Source: Caldifarciminota bacterium UBA3079
GTDB lineage: Bacteria; Hydrothermota; Tepidihabitantia; Tepidihabitantales; Tepidihabitantaceae
Length of the DNA stretch: 14,293 nucleotides
NCBI GenBank assembly: GCA_002366635.1
Contig: DFBN01000021.1
Location: 3,837 to 18,129 of the forward strand
Direction: 5' to 3'
Shown: positions 1 through 6,118 of the stretch, in pieces
Position numbering within the stretch: position 1 is the first letter of the stretch
How the letters are laid out: every line of letters starts with the position of its first letter
Program-made: the position numbers and the translations under genes
Notes under the pieces: generated by a model
The model's input: the letters and a program-made list of their open reading frames with translations, nothing else
Told to the model about the DNA's origin: nothing
Database searches by the model: none

Positions 1-1
1 C

Positions 2-376
2 GATGCGTTCTTTGCCCTGAAAGGCAACAAGACGCTGGAGGTCTGGCGGTATGTAATCCCGAACCCGACTTTTGGCCGGCCTGAGCGCTCCGGCGTAATG
101 GCTGGTTTGACCAAAGCAAGTCGTTTTGGTTTGACCATCGCGCCGAATCCGCTTGCCAGCGGCTTTGCCACCCTGCGTTACAGTCTGCCCAATGCCGGAC
201 CGGTCAGCTTGAGCGTCTTTGATGTAGCCGGCCGGGTAGTGCGCAAGCAGACGATAATGGCGACACGCAATGGTGCTACGAATCTCGACCTGCGGACTCT
301 GAGTGCGGGCGTTTACCTCGTGCGTTTTGATGCGGATAGCTTTACTTCTACACACAAGCTCGTAGTGCAACACTAA
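2..376 (+). CDS. C-terminal part of a secreted protein with a T9SS-type sorting domain (5' truncated)
   Basis: The frame is open from the window edge, so only the last 124 residues are present. Residues 3-17 (FFALKGNKTLEVWRY) resemble the Kelch or beta-propeller like strands found in large secreted proteins of this bacterial group. Residues 41-124 form the sorting domain: IAPNPLASG, then RYSLPNAGPVSLSVFDVAGR, a spacer, LDLRTLSAGVYLVRF, and the terminal THKLVVQH. This order (PNP, 'l.vyD..GR.v', 'l.aGvYlv.', terminal 'kl.v') is the hallmark of the T9SS type A / Por-secretion C-terminal domain, which directs cargo through the outer membrane and is normally cleaved on export. The catalytic or binding part of the protein lies outside the window, so the function of the mature protein cannot be stated. 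A hairpin terminator follows the stop codon directly, so this is the last gene of its transcript. Confidence 0.85.
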   Translation, partial: DAFFALKGNKTLEVWRYVIPNPTFGRPERSGVMAGLTKASRFGLTIAPNPLASGFATLRYSLPNAGPVSLSVFDVAGRVVRKQTIMATRNGATNLDLRTLSAGVYLVRFDADSFTSTHKLVVQH

Positions 377-394
377 ACCGAAATAACAAAAACT

Positions 395-426
395 ACCGGG
401 GCGCTCAGAAGAGCGCCCCGGTCTTT
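395..426 (+). terminator. Rho-independent terminator of the sorting-domain gene
   Basis: A perfect 12-bp inverted repeat, ACCGGGGCGCTC (395-406) and GAGCGCCCCGGT (411-422), encloses an AGAA tetraloop. It is followed by a short, imperfect T-tract (CTTTAT). It begins 18 nt after the stop codon of the gene ending at 376. The very GC-rich stem compensates for the weak U-tract. Confidence 0.85.
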
Positions 427-451
427 ATCTGCACACGGAAACTCCCCATTC

Positions 452-479
452 TTGACATAAACCACAGAATCACTATAGT
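452..479 (+). promoter_or_regulatory. sigma70-type promoter for the tRNA-Val gene
   Basis: A consensus -35 box TTGACA (452-457) is separated by 16 bp from TATAGT (474-479), a good -10 box. Transcription would start around 486, giving the tRNA precursor a 5' leader of roughly 24 nt. It is the only good promoter seen upstream of the + strand operon that begins at 644, so it may serve that operon too. Confidence 0.75.
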
Positions 480-509
480 CACGACGCAGTGAATTGCTTT
501 ATGACAACC

Positions 510-585
510 GGGCGATTAGCTCAGTTTTGGTCAGAGCGCTTGCTCGACATGCAAGAGGTCACCTGTTCAAGCCAGGTATCGCCCA
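510..585 (+). tRNA. tRNA-Val (anticodon GAC), with unusual C33
   Basis: A 76-nt cloverleaf folds without mismatches. The acceptor stem is GGGCGAT (510-516) with ATCGCCC (578-584) and discriminator A585. The D-stem is GCTC/GAGC (519-522, 534-537), with GG in the loop. The anticodon stem is CTTGC/GCAAG (539-543, 551-555). The T-stem is ACCTG/CAGGT (561-565, 573-577), with loop TTCAAGC. T8, A14, G15-C48 and the TTC of the T-loop are all in place. The 7-nt anticodon loop reads T-C-GAC-A-T, which places anticodon GAC at 546-548 and identifies Val. The base before the anticodon (545) is C, where almost all elongator tRNAs carry U33. CCA is not encoded and must be added after transcription. An upstream promoter and downstream hairpin suggest it is expressed. 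Confidence 0.92.
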
Positions 586-592
586 TGCGACT

Positions 593-625
593 GGGTGTGT
601 TGGCTCCAGCCAACACACCCTTTTT
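593..625 (+). terminator. Perfect hairpin with T5 after tRNA-Val (terminator or attenuator/processing hairpin)
   Basis: A perfect 12-bp stem, GGGTGTGTTGGC (593-604) and GCCAACACACCC (609-620), has a TCCA loop and is followed by TTTTT (621-625). By structure it is a textbook intrinsic terminator lying 7 nt after the tRNA 3' end. Only 18 nt separate the T-tract from the ATG at 644, so the next operon has no obvious promoter of its own after this hairpin. Partial read-through, or a promoter hidden inside the tRNA/hairpin region, would be needed. Confidence 0.85.
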
Positions 626-643
626 CAGCTTGCAGCAAGTTGC

Positions 644-1351
644 ATGAAGCAAACTTTCGAGCACCTGAAAACACTCCAGGAAACCGATACCGACCTGAAA
701 ACCCTGCGGGCCAGAATGGAAGAAATACCAGGACGAATCGAAAGACTGAAGCATGAAGCAGAACAAGCCAAAACCAACCTGAGCAAAACCCACCAGGCAA
801 TAATCGACCACAAAAAGCAGTATAAGCTGGCCGAAGTCGAACTGAAATCTGCCGAAGAAAAGGTATCTTCATACTCGGTCCAGCTTTACTCGGCCAAGAC
901 CAACGAACAATACAAGGCCTTCCTTAAGGAAATTGAGAACCAGAAGAAGCTAAAAATGAAAGTTGAAGACCGGATGATAATGCTCATGGAAGAAGCCGAG
1001 GCCCTTGAGCACAGTAGACAGACCGCAGAAAAGGAAAGCGCCCGGCTTGAAACCGACACTGCCCGCAAAGTGAAATCGCTCGAAGCCGAAAAAGAGGAAC
1101 TGGAACAGGTCACTGCCGAAAGGGAATCACAGCGGGCCGAACTTGCAAAACTCCTTCCTTCCAACATTATCAAGCTGTATGAACGCATCCGTAAGAACAA
1201 AAATGGCCTGGCAGTGGTAACAGCCACGAACAACCGCTGCAACGGCTGTCTCAACCCTATCCCGCCCCAGAGGATGCTTGAAATCGAACGCCAAAACCGC
1301 ATCTATACATGCGAAGCCTGCGGTAGAATCCTCGTGCCTGACCAGGATTGA
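644..1351 (+). CDS. Coiled-coil hairpin plus C4 zinc-ribbon protein (DUF164 / zf-RING_7 family)
   Basis: The protein has 235 residues. Residues 1 to about 185 are a long, charged, heptad-rich coiled coil with the family signature YSVQLYSAKTNEQYKAFLKEIE around 77-98. Residues 196-230 form a zinc ribbon with CxxC pairs C199/C202 and C223/C226. This is the CT398-like / DUF164 architecture, widespread in bacteria. It is proposed to bind nucleic acid or act as an adaptor, but its biochemical role is not settled. The ATG at 644 was chosen because the family typically begins with a short 'LxxLQxxD' start (here FEHLKTLQETD) and because the longer in-frame ORF from 494 would run through the tRNA gene. 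No clear Shine-Dalgarno sequence precedes it. Its TGA is immediately followed by the ATG of the RNase H-like gene, so the two are probably translationally coupled. Confidence 0.88.
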   Translation: MKQTFEHLKTLQETDTDLKTLRARMEEIPGRIERLKHEAEQAKTNLSKTHQAIIDHKKQYKLAEVELKSAEEKVSSYSVQLYSAKTNEQYKAFLKEIENQKKLKMKVEDRMIMLMEEAEALEHSRQTAEKESARLETDTARKVKSLEAEKEELEQVTAERESQRAELAKLLPSNIIKLYERIRKNKNGLAVVTATNNRCNGCLNPIPPQRMLEIERQNRIYTCEACGRILVPDQD

Positions 1352-1765
1352 ATGCCCGGAATCCGAATCGAAATCGACGGTTCTTCACGATTCAACCCCG
1401 GCCCTGCCGGCATCGGCGTCAGAATCGTGGAAAAAGACGGTAGTGTAATCAAAGAAATCAGCCGATTTGTCGGAATCCGCACGAATAACCAGGCCGAATA
1501 CGAAGCATTGCTTTGCGGGCTCAGACAAGCCCTGAACTTTGCCGCCCGGCCCATCATCATCCAGACCGATTCCGAACTCATCTACCGTCAAGTCAAAGGC
1601 AGTTACAAAGTGCGAAACGAAGAACTGAAGCGTCTCCACACCCAGACGCGGAAACTACTGGCCATGCTTCCGCACGCCGATTTGAGGCTCGTTCCGAGAA
1701 AGCTCAACCAAGGAGCCGACAAACTGGCACGGAACGCCAGTGCCCGAAAACGAACCGGTAAATAA
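1352..1765 (+). CDS. RNase HI-like protein (RVT_3 family)
   Basis: The 137-residue protein has a complete RNase H fold signature. The first strand is IEIDGSSRFNPGPAGIG with catalytic D9, followed by TNNQAEYEALLCGL with E49, QTDSELI with D73, and LNQGADKLA with D123. All four metal-binding carboxylates of RNase HI are present, so it should be an active endonuclease cutting RNA in RNA-DNA hybrids, acting in the cytoplasm on primers or R-loops. It resembles the short RnhA-like proteins of bacteria and archaea, which lack the basic-protrusion segment of E. coli RNase HI. The start abuts the preceding stop codon, with AGGA a few bases upstream in the previous gene as a possible ribosome site. The basic tail ARKRTGK may help bind nucleic acid. 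Eight bases separate it from the acyltransferase gene. Confidence 0.87.
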   Translation: MPGIRIEIDGSSRFNPGPAGIGVRIVEKDGSVIKEISRFVGIRTNNQAEYEALLCGLRQALNFAARPIIIQTDSELIYRQVKGSYKVRNEELKRLHTQTRKLLAMLPHADLRLVPRKLNQGADKLARNASARKRTGK

Positions 1766-1773
1766 CAGAAAGC

Positions 1774-2637
1774 ATGACAAGCTCTTACATCACCCTGCTG
1801 ATGCCTTTAGGCACAATACTCCAGTTCTTCGTGCCCCGTTGGCTGGCCTTGCTGTTCGCTCACCTGGGTGGACGCATTGCCTACCGGTTCAACCCGAGCC
1901 GACGAAAGCTCCTGCTTGAGAACTGCCGCCATATTCTCGGTCCTGACATTCCGAGGAAGTTGCTTGAGCGCACCGCGCGCCAGACCTTTATCAACCTGGC
2001 AATCAATTATGCGGACCTTATGCGAACACCTGTTTTGAAAAAAGGGGTAATAAAGCTGGTAGAATTCGACCCGACTTACATGAATCGGACGCTCGCCCAG
2101 AAAAAAGGCGCAATTCTTGTTACGGCCCACATCGGCAACTGGGACCTTGCCGGTGTATTTATGGCCGCGCTTGGGTATCCGCTTTCAGCAGTAGTGGAAC
2201 AGATACCCCGTGGATGGACAAAAACCTTCAACCGTTATCGCTGTGCGACAAATATGGAAACGATACCGATTTCAGACCTTCGTGCTATGACCCGCGCCAT
2301 CCACCACCGCAGAATTCTCACCCTGGTCGCAGACCGTGACCTCACGAAACACGGCATTCTCTGCCCTGCCTTCGATGCCCGCCGTTCTTTCCCAAAAGGC
2401 CCGGCCGCATATTCACTCAAATACAAAATACCACTGGTTATCGGTTATTTCGTCGCCCAGAATAAACCCGGACACCCGCCGTATCTGAGTGTTATTGACC
2501 CTCAGCTTCAATTCAAGCCAACCGGCCAGCTTCATGCCGATATCGCAAGTTTCACACGGCTTATTGCGTCCCGACTGAACGAAATCATCCGTTCATATCC
2601 TGACCAGTGGTTCGTTTTCCAGACCGGCTGGCAATGA
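1774..2637 (+). CDS. Lysophospholipid acyltransferase family protein (HtrB/LpxL/PatA-like)
   Basis: This 287-residue membrane-associated acyltransferase has a hydrophobic N-terminus (about 5-30). The catalytic block is AHIGNWDLAGVF, where H119 and D124 form the HX4D motif. E142 (AVVEQIP) lies 23 residues after the His, the same spacing as I recall for the second active-site residue of mycobacterial PatA. A block VADRDLTKHGI (185-195) followed by FPKGPAAY also matches that family, and the C-terminal YPDQWFVFQTGW is the usual end block. It should transfer an acyl chain from acyl-CoA or acyl-ACP to a lipid or glycolipid at the inner face of the membrane. LpxL-type lipid A acylation is the main alternative, but two PimA-like glycosyltransferases downstream favour a glycolipid acceptor. 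Its stop overlaps the dut start (ATGA), indicating translational coupling. Confidence 0.85.
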   Translation: MTSSYITLLMPLGTILQFFVPRWLALLFAHLGGRIAYRFNPSRRKLLLENCRHILGPDIPRKLLERTARQTFINLAINYADLMRTPVLKKGVIKLVEFDPTYMNRTLAQKKGAILVTAHIGNWDLAGVFMAALGYPLSAVVEQIPRGWTKTFNRYRCATNMETIPISDLRAMTRAIHHRRILTLVADRDLTKHGILCPAFDARRSFPKGPAAYSLKYKIPLVIGYFVAQNKPGHPPYLSVIDPQLQFKPTGQLHADIASFTRLIASRLNEIIRSYPDQWFVFQTGWQ

Positions 2638-3065
2638 AACCCATAACCGTCCGCATCAAACTCCTGTCCCCGGTTCCACTGCCCAAGCGCCAGACTTCAG
2701 GCTCGGCCGGATTCGACCTCACGGCTGCCCAAAGCACCATAATCAAAGCCCGAAGTTTTGCCACTGTTTCCACCGGTCTGGCGATTGAACTACCGAAGGA
2801 AATCGAAGCCCAGGTCCGACCCCGTTCCGGACTCGCAGCAGCCCACGGTATCGGCATCCTTAACAGCCCTGGAACCATTGATCCTGATTATCGCGGAGAA
2901 ATCAAAGTCATCCTTTTCAACTGTTCGGAAAAGGATTTCCCTGTGCGTCAGGGAGACCGTATCGCCCAGCTTGTTTTCAGCCGGGCTGTTCTGGTGAACT
3001 TGCAACGGGTCGAACACTTATCCAGAACCCAACGGGGCACAAGTGGATTCGGTCACACCGGATGA
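2634..3065 (+). CDS. dut: dUTP diphosphatase (dUTPase)
   Basis: This homotrimeric dUTPase of 143 residues hydrolyses dUTP to dUMP and PPi, keeping uracil out of DNA and feeding dTMP synthesis. All five motifs are present in order: I SAGFDLTA (24-31), II RPRSGLA (62-68), III GTIDPDYRGEI (80-90) with catalytic D83 and stacking Y86, IV RQGDRIAQLVF (105-115), and V RGTSGFGHTG (134-143). Length is normal for the family. The ATG at 2634 was chosen over an in-frame GTG at 2607 because the protein then starts just before the first strand (ITVRIKLL) and the start overlaps the upstream stop as ATGA. The 3' end overlaps the next gene in the same way. A nucleotide-pool enzyme between lipid genes is not functionally obvious and probably reflects operon packing. 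Confidence 0.95.
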   Translation: MKPITVRIKLLSPVPLPKRQTSGSAGFDLTAAQSTIIKARSFATVSTGLAIELPKEIEAQVRPRSGLAAAHGIGILNSPGTIDPDYRGEIKVILFNCSEKDFPVRQGDRIAQLVFSRAVLVNLQRVEHLSRTQRGTSGFGHTG

Positions 3066-4192
3066 GTCATCTGCGCATCTGTCTTGTTTCTGCTGCGTTT
3101 CGTCCCTACCTTTCCGGGGTAAGCGAGCATGTTCACAATCTTGGAGTCCAATTCCAGAAATGCGGACATCGTGTCCACATCCTCACCACCCATTATCCGC
3201 ACACTGCCCGGAAACCCGATTCCATCCCGGTCACAAGAATCGGCCGGGCCCTGATTCTACCGGCAAATCACTCACGCTTCACCCTGCCGATTGGACAAAA
3301 CATGCCTTGTAGCGTGAAACGATTCTTCGGCCAACACCGGTTTGACTTGGTTCACTGCCATGGTCTTTTCCCACCTGAAATTGCTTACTGGGCCGCCCGA
3401 TATGCCACTGTTCCGACTGTAGTCACCTTTCATACACTCGGGGTCAACCTTCCGGCAATCGTGAGAAAAGGATTCAAGATAATGTTCTCTGGTTTGCAGG
3501 ACCGTATCGCCGGCCGAATCGCGGTTTCCCGGGCCGGCCGCGACTGGGCAAAGCAATGGTTTCCAGGCGAATATCACATCATCCCGAACGGTGTTGACTT
3601 GGAACTGTTCAATCCCCGTGCGGCTTTGCCTGGTGTCCTGGAAGACAACCGGCCTTCGGTTCTCTTTGTCGGCAGGATTGAAAGGCGCAAAGGGCTTTCA
3701 ATCCTGCTTCATGCAATGCCGGAAATAATTGCTTCTGTTCCGGAAGTCAAGCTGGTGGTAATAGGTTCGGGTCCACTAGAAAATAAATGCCAGGACATCG
3801 CGATTTCTCTTGGTATCCGGCCCCGGGTCTATTTCGCCGGTAGAATCCCAAAAGACCAACTGCCTGGCTATTATGCCGGCTGCACTGTATTCGCTTCACC
3901 TGCGCTGGGTGGTGAAGCAATGGGAATCGTCCTGATTGAAGCCATGGCAGCAGGCAAACCCGTTGTCGCATCGGCGATTCCAGGCTATGATGAAGTAATA
4001 ACCAGTAACCAGAACGGAATCCTCGTTCCACCGGCCAACCCGAAAGCATTGGCTAAAGCAATCATTTCCCTGTTGACTTCAGACCGGTTGCGGGAAAAAC
4101 TGAGTCAGCAGTCCCGGTTCAGTGCCAGGAAATTCGCCTGGCCAAAAATCGCCCGACAGGTCGAGTCGGTCTACAAAGAAGCACTGAATTGA
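3062..4192 (+). CDS. GT4 family glycosyltransferase, PimA-like (first of a tandem pair)
   Basis: This GT-B fold retaining glycosyltransferase has 376 residues. The N-terminal acceptor domain has LRICLVSAAFRPYLSGVSEHV (4-24) and VVTFHTLG (120-127), with H124 at the place of the catalytic-site His (H118) of mycobacterial PimA. GRIAVS (151-156) and IIPNGVDLELF (173-183) lead to the donor domain: LFVGRIERRKGL, with the conserved Arg/Lys at about 209-210, and ALGGEAMGIVLIEAMAAG. E285 and E293 form the EX7E motif that holds the nucleotide-sugar. It has no signal peptide or membrane segment, so it should work at the cytoplasmic face of the membrane. Sugar and acceptor are not determined. The closest resemblance I recognise is to phosphatidyl-inositol mannosyltransferases. 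Its start overlaps the dut stop (ATGA) and its stop overlaps the TTG start of the paralogue that follows. Confidence 0.9.
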   Translation: MSHLRICLVSAAFRPYLSGVSEHVHNLGVQFQKCGHRVHILTTHYPHTARKPDSIPVTRIGRALILPANHSRFTLPIGQNMPCSVKRFFGQHRFDLVHCHGLFPPEIAYWAARYATVPTVVTFHTLGVNLPAIVRKGFKIMFSGLQDRIAGRIAVSRAGRDWAKQWFPGEYHIIPNGVDLELFNPRAALPGVLEDNRPSVLFVGRIERRKGLSILLHAMPEIIASVPEVKLVVIGSGPLENKCQDIAISLGIRPRVYFAGRIPKDQLPGYYAGCTVFASPALGGEAMGIVLIEAMAAGKPVVASAIPGYDEVITSNQNGILVPPANPKALAKAIISLLTSDRLREKLSQQSRFSARKFAWPKIARQVESVYKEALN

Positions 4193-5328
4193 AACAAACA
4201 TTGAGAATCTGCCTTGTCTCGGCCGCCTACCCCCCTTACCCGTCAGGCGTGAGTGAGCATGTGATTCATCTTGCCAAAACCCTTAAAGAGCTTGGCCAGG
4301 AAGTCGAAGTGCTCACAACACGATACCCTGGCAAATATGAGGCTGACCCGATTCCGGTTACCCGCTTGGGAAAAGCACTTCTCGTCCCGCTCAACCGGTC
4401 TTATGCCACACTTCCTGTCGGTTTCATGTTACCGGCAGAAGTAAAACACTTCTTTGCCAGAAGGCATTTCGATATCGTCAATTGCCACGGGATATTCTGG
4501 CCCGAGATATCATACTGGGCAATCCGCTACAGCAACACTGTGAATGTTGTTACATTTCTTACCGCCGGATTCAAGATTCACACCGAAGGCGCAATGCTTT
4601 TCTACCATATCTTCAGGAAACAACTCGCCAGAATCCAAGGCCTCATCGCAATATCAAACCGCGCGTCCCAGGCCTTCAAAGCATATGTCCCGGGTAAGCC
4701 GGAAATCATCCCATGCGGTGTTGACCTGAACCGTTTCAGGCCCGGCTTATCCCCACTTCCCGAACCAAAGCAAGGCCAGACCATCCTTTTTCTGGGCCGT
4801 CTGGATGCGCGCAAAGGAATCGAAGTGCTGCTCAAGGCTATGCCGGAAGTTCTTGTTTCCATTCCCAAGGCAAGGCTTATTGTCGTGGGCAAAGGCCCGC
4901 GCGAAAAGAAAGCACGCAACATGACACACCGATTGGGTCTGGACAAGTCAGTCCGGTTCATCGGCTCGGTAGAACGACAGGATTTACCGCACTTTTATGC
5001 AGGCTGCGATGTCTATTGCTCTCCGGCCCTAGGCGGAGAAACACTGGGAATCGTCCTGCTTGAAGCAATGGCGTGCGGCGTGCCGGTTGTGGCCTCAAGC
5101 ATTCCCGGCTATGACGAGACCATCCGGCACGGCATCGACGGCCTGTTATGCCCACCTGGCAAACCCGATGCATTCGCCAAGGCTATCATCAGACTCATTC
5201 AGGACCGGAAACTGAGCGAACAACTGATTGCCAATGGCTTAGACCGGGTCCGGCAATATGCCTGGCCTGTTATTGGCCGGCGCACCCTGGATTATTACCG
5301 CGAGATTCTTGCTTCCCGCTCACACTGA
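4189..5328 (+). CDS. GT4 family glycosyltransferase, PimA-like paralogue lacking the active-site His
   Basis: This 379-residue protein is plainly a tandem duplicate of the preceding gene: LRICLVSAA, SGVSEHV, IPVTR, NCHG, GVDL, the EX7E block (LGGETLGIVLLEAMACG, E284 and E292) and IPGYDE all recur at matching positions. The donor-sugar side, including ARKG with R208/K209, is intact. The acceptor-side block reads VVTFLTAG, with L124 where the first copy has H124, and the NGVDL of copy one is CGVDL here. This suggests a changed acceptor, altered chemistry or reduced activity. The start is TTG at 4189, overlapping the previous TGA as TTGA. No in-frame ATG occurs before residue 80, so the rare start is the only one that keeps the first strand. 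The 3' end overlaps convergent rsmA by 9 nt. It is the last gene of the + strand operon. Confidence 0.88.
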   Translation: MKQTLRICLVSAAYPPYPSGVSEHVIHLAKTLKELGQEVEVLTTRYPGKYEADPIPVTRLGKALLVPLNRSYATLPVGFMLPAEVKHFFARRHFDIVNCHGIFWPEISYWAIRYSNTVNVVTFLTAGFKIHTEGAMLFYHIFRKQLARIQGLIAISNRASQAFKAYVPGKPEIIPCGVDLNRFRPGLSPLPEPKQGQTILFLGRLDARKGIEVLLKAMPEVLVSIPKARLIVVGKGPREKKARNMTHRLGLDKSVRFIGSVERQDLPHFYAGCDVYCSPALGGETLGIVLLEAMACGVPVVASSIPGYDETIRHGIDGLLCPPGKPDAFAKAIIRLIQDRKLSEQLIANGLDRVRQYAWPVIGRRTLDYYREILASRSH

Positions 5329-6114
5329 CGATTCGGCAACCCTGACAAGGCAACGAAATTTCCAGACATCCAGGGATTCGGCCCTTGCCCTGACATCGAT
5401 ACCGCATTCGGCAAGTAGATTGTCTACATCTTCTTTCTTCAGGCCCAATTCTGCCGACAGGTTGTTTGCCAAAGTCTTGCGTCTCTGCCTGAACCCTGCC
5501 TTTACCACCCGTTTGAAAAAGACCTCATCGTTAAAAGTAAACAGAGGCTCTTGTCTTTTTGTCAACCGGAAACTGGTCGAGACAACATCGGGTCTGGGCC
5601 GGAAATGCAATGGGGGAATATCGAAAAGCTTTTCCCTTTTGCAAACCCTTTCCAGAAAAACACTCAGCGCACCATAGGCCTTGGTTCCCGGCCCGGCCAG
5701 AACACGCCGTGCAAACTCCCGCTGTGCCGTCAGAACCGCCATTTCCCATACATTTACAGAATCGAGCAATCTGAACAGTATCTGGGAAGAAATACTATAA
5801 GGCAAATTGCCAATCACCTTGACACAACCCAAAGGTTTCATGTTATATGCCATGAAGTCCAGGTGAACCAGTTCAAACCCGGGATGACATCCGAGCTCGG
5901 ATTGCAACTGCCGAACCAGCCTTTCGTCAATTTCAACCGCAACGACCCGGCCTGCCTTCTCTACGAGCCTGCGCGTGAGTATTCCCTTGCCCGGCCCGAT
6001 TTCCAGAACTGTATCGCCTGACTTGAGATTGAGTGCTGCTACCAGGAGGTCCGCAGTTGGCTTATGAATCAGAAAAGACTGACCCAGGGATCGCCGCGGC
6101 CGGAAAGGCCCCAT
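5320..6114 (-). CDS. rsmA: 16S rRNA (adenine1518-N6/adenine1519-N6)-dimethyltransferase
   Basis: RsmA/KsgA (264 residues) dimethylates two adjacent adenines in the 3' terminal helix of 16S rRNA, using S-adenosylmethionine, late in 30S assembly. The sequence shows the leading SLGQSFL (9-15), the SAM-binding loop EIGPGKG (38-44), acidic E61 in VAVEID, D86 in HLDF, and the catalytic NLPYSIS (103-109, family motif N-L-P-Y). The C-terminal blocks FRPRPDV (171-177) and RRKTLANNL (211-219) follow. Length and motif order are normal. It starts with ATG 4 nt after the tatD stop, so it is the last gene of the metG-tatD-rsmA operon. The same gene neighbourhood is found in Bacillus. Its end overlaps the opposing glycosyltransferase gene and no terminator is visible there. 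Confidence 0.96.
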   Translation of the reverse strand: MGPFRPRRSLGQSFLIHKPTADLLVAALNLKSGDTVLEIGPGKGILTRRLVEKAGRVVAVEIDERLVRQLQSELGCHPGFELVHLDFMAYNMKPLGCVKVIGNLPYSISSQILFRLLDSVNVWEMAVLTAQREFARRVLAGPGTKAYGALSVFLERVCKREKLFDIPPLHFRPRPDVVSTSFRLTKRQEPLFTFNDEVFFKRVVKAGFRQRRKTLANNLSAELGLKKEDVDNLLAECGIDVRARAESLDVWKFRCLVRVAESSV

Positions 6115-6118
6115 CGGA

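Noticed and set aside
510..585. tRNA gene as attachment site of an integrated element
   Set aside because: No integrase, no duplicated tRNA 3' end and no foreign-looking genes follow; the neighbours are housekeeping-type genes.
494..643. N-terminal extension of the zinc-ribbon protein by 50 residues
   Set aside because: It would be translated through the tRNA-Val gene and the following hairpin, and the added residues show no family features. The ATG at 644 matches the family start.
886..1302. Ser-rich 138-residue open frame antisense to the zinc-ribbon gene
   Set aside because: It is the mirror of the Glu/Lys-rich coiled coil (its codons read as Ser/Phe/Leu on the other strand), not a gene.
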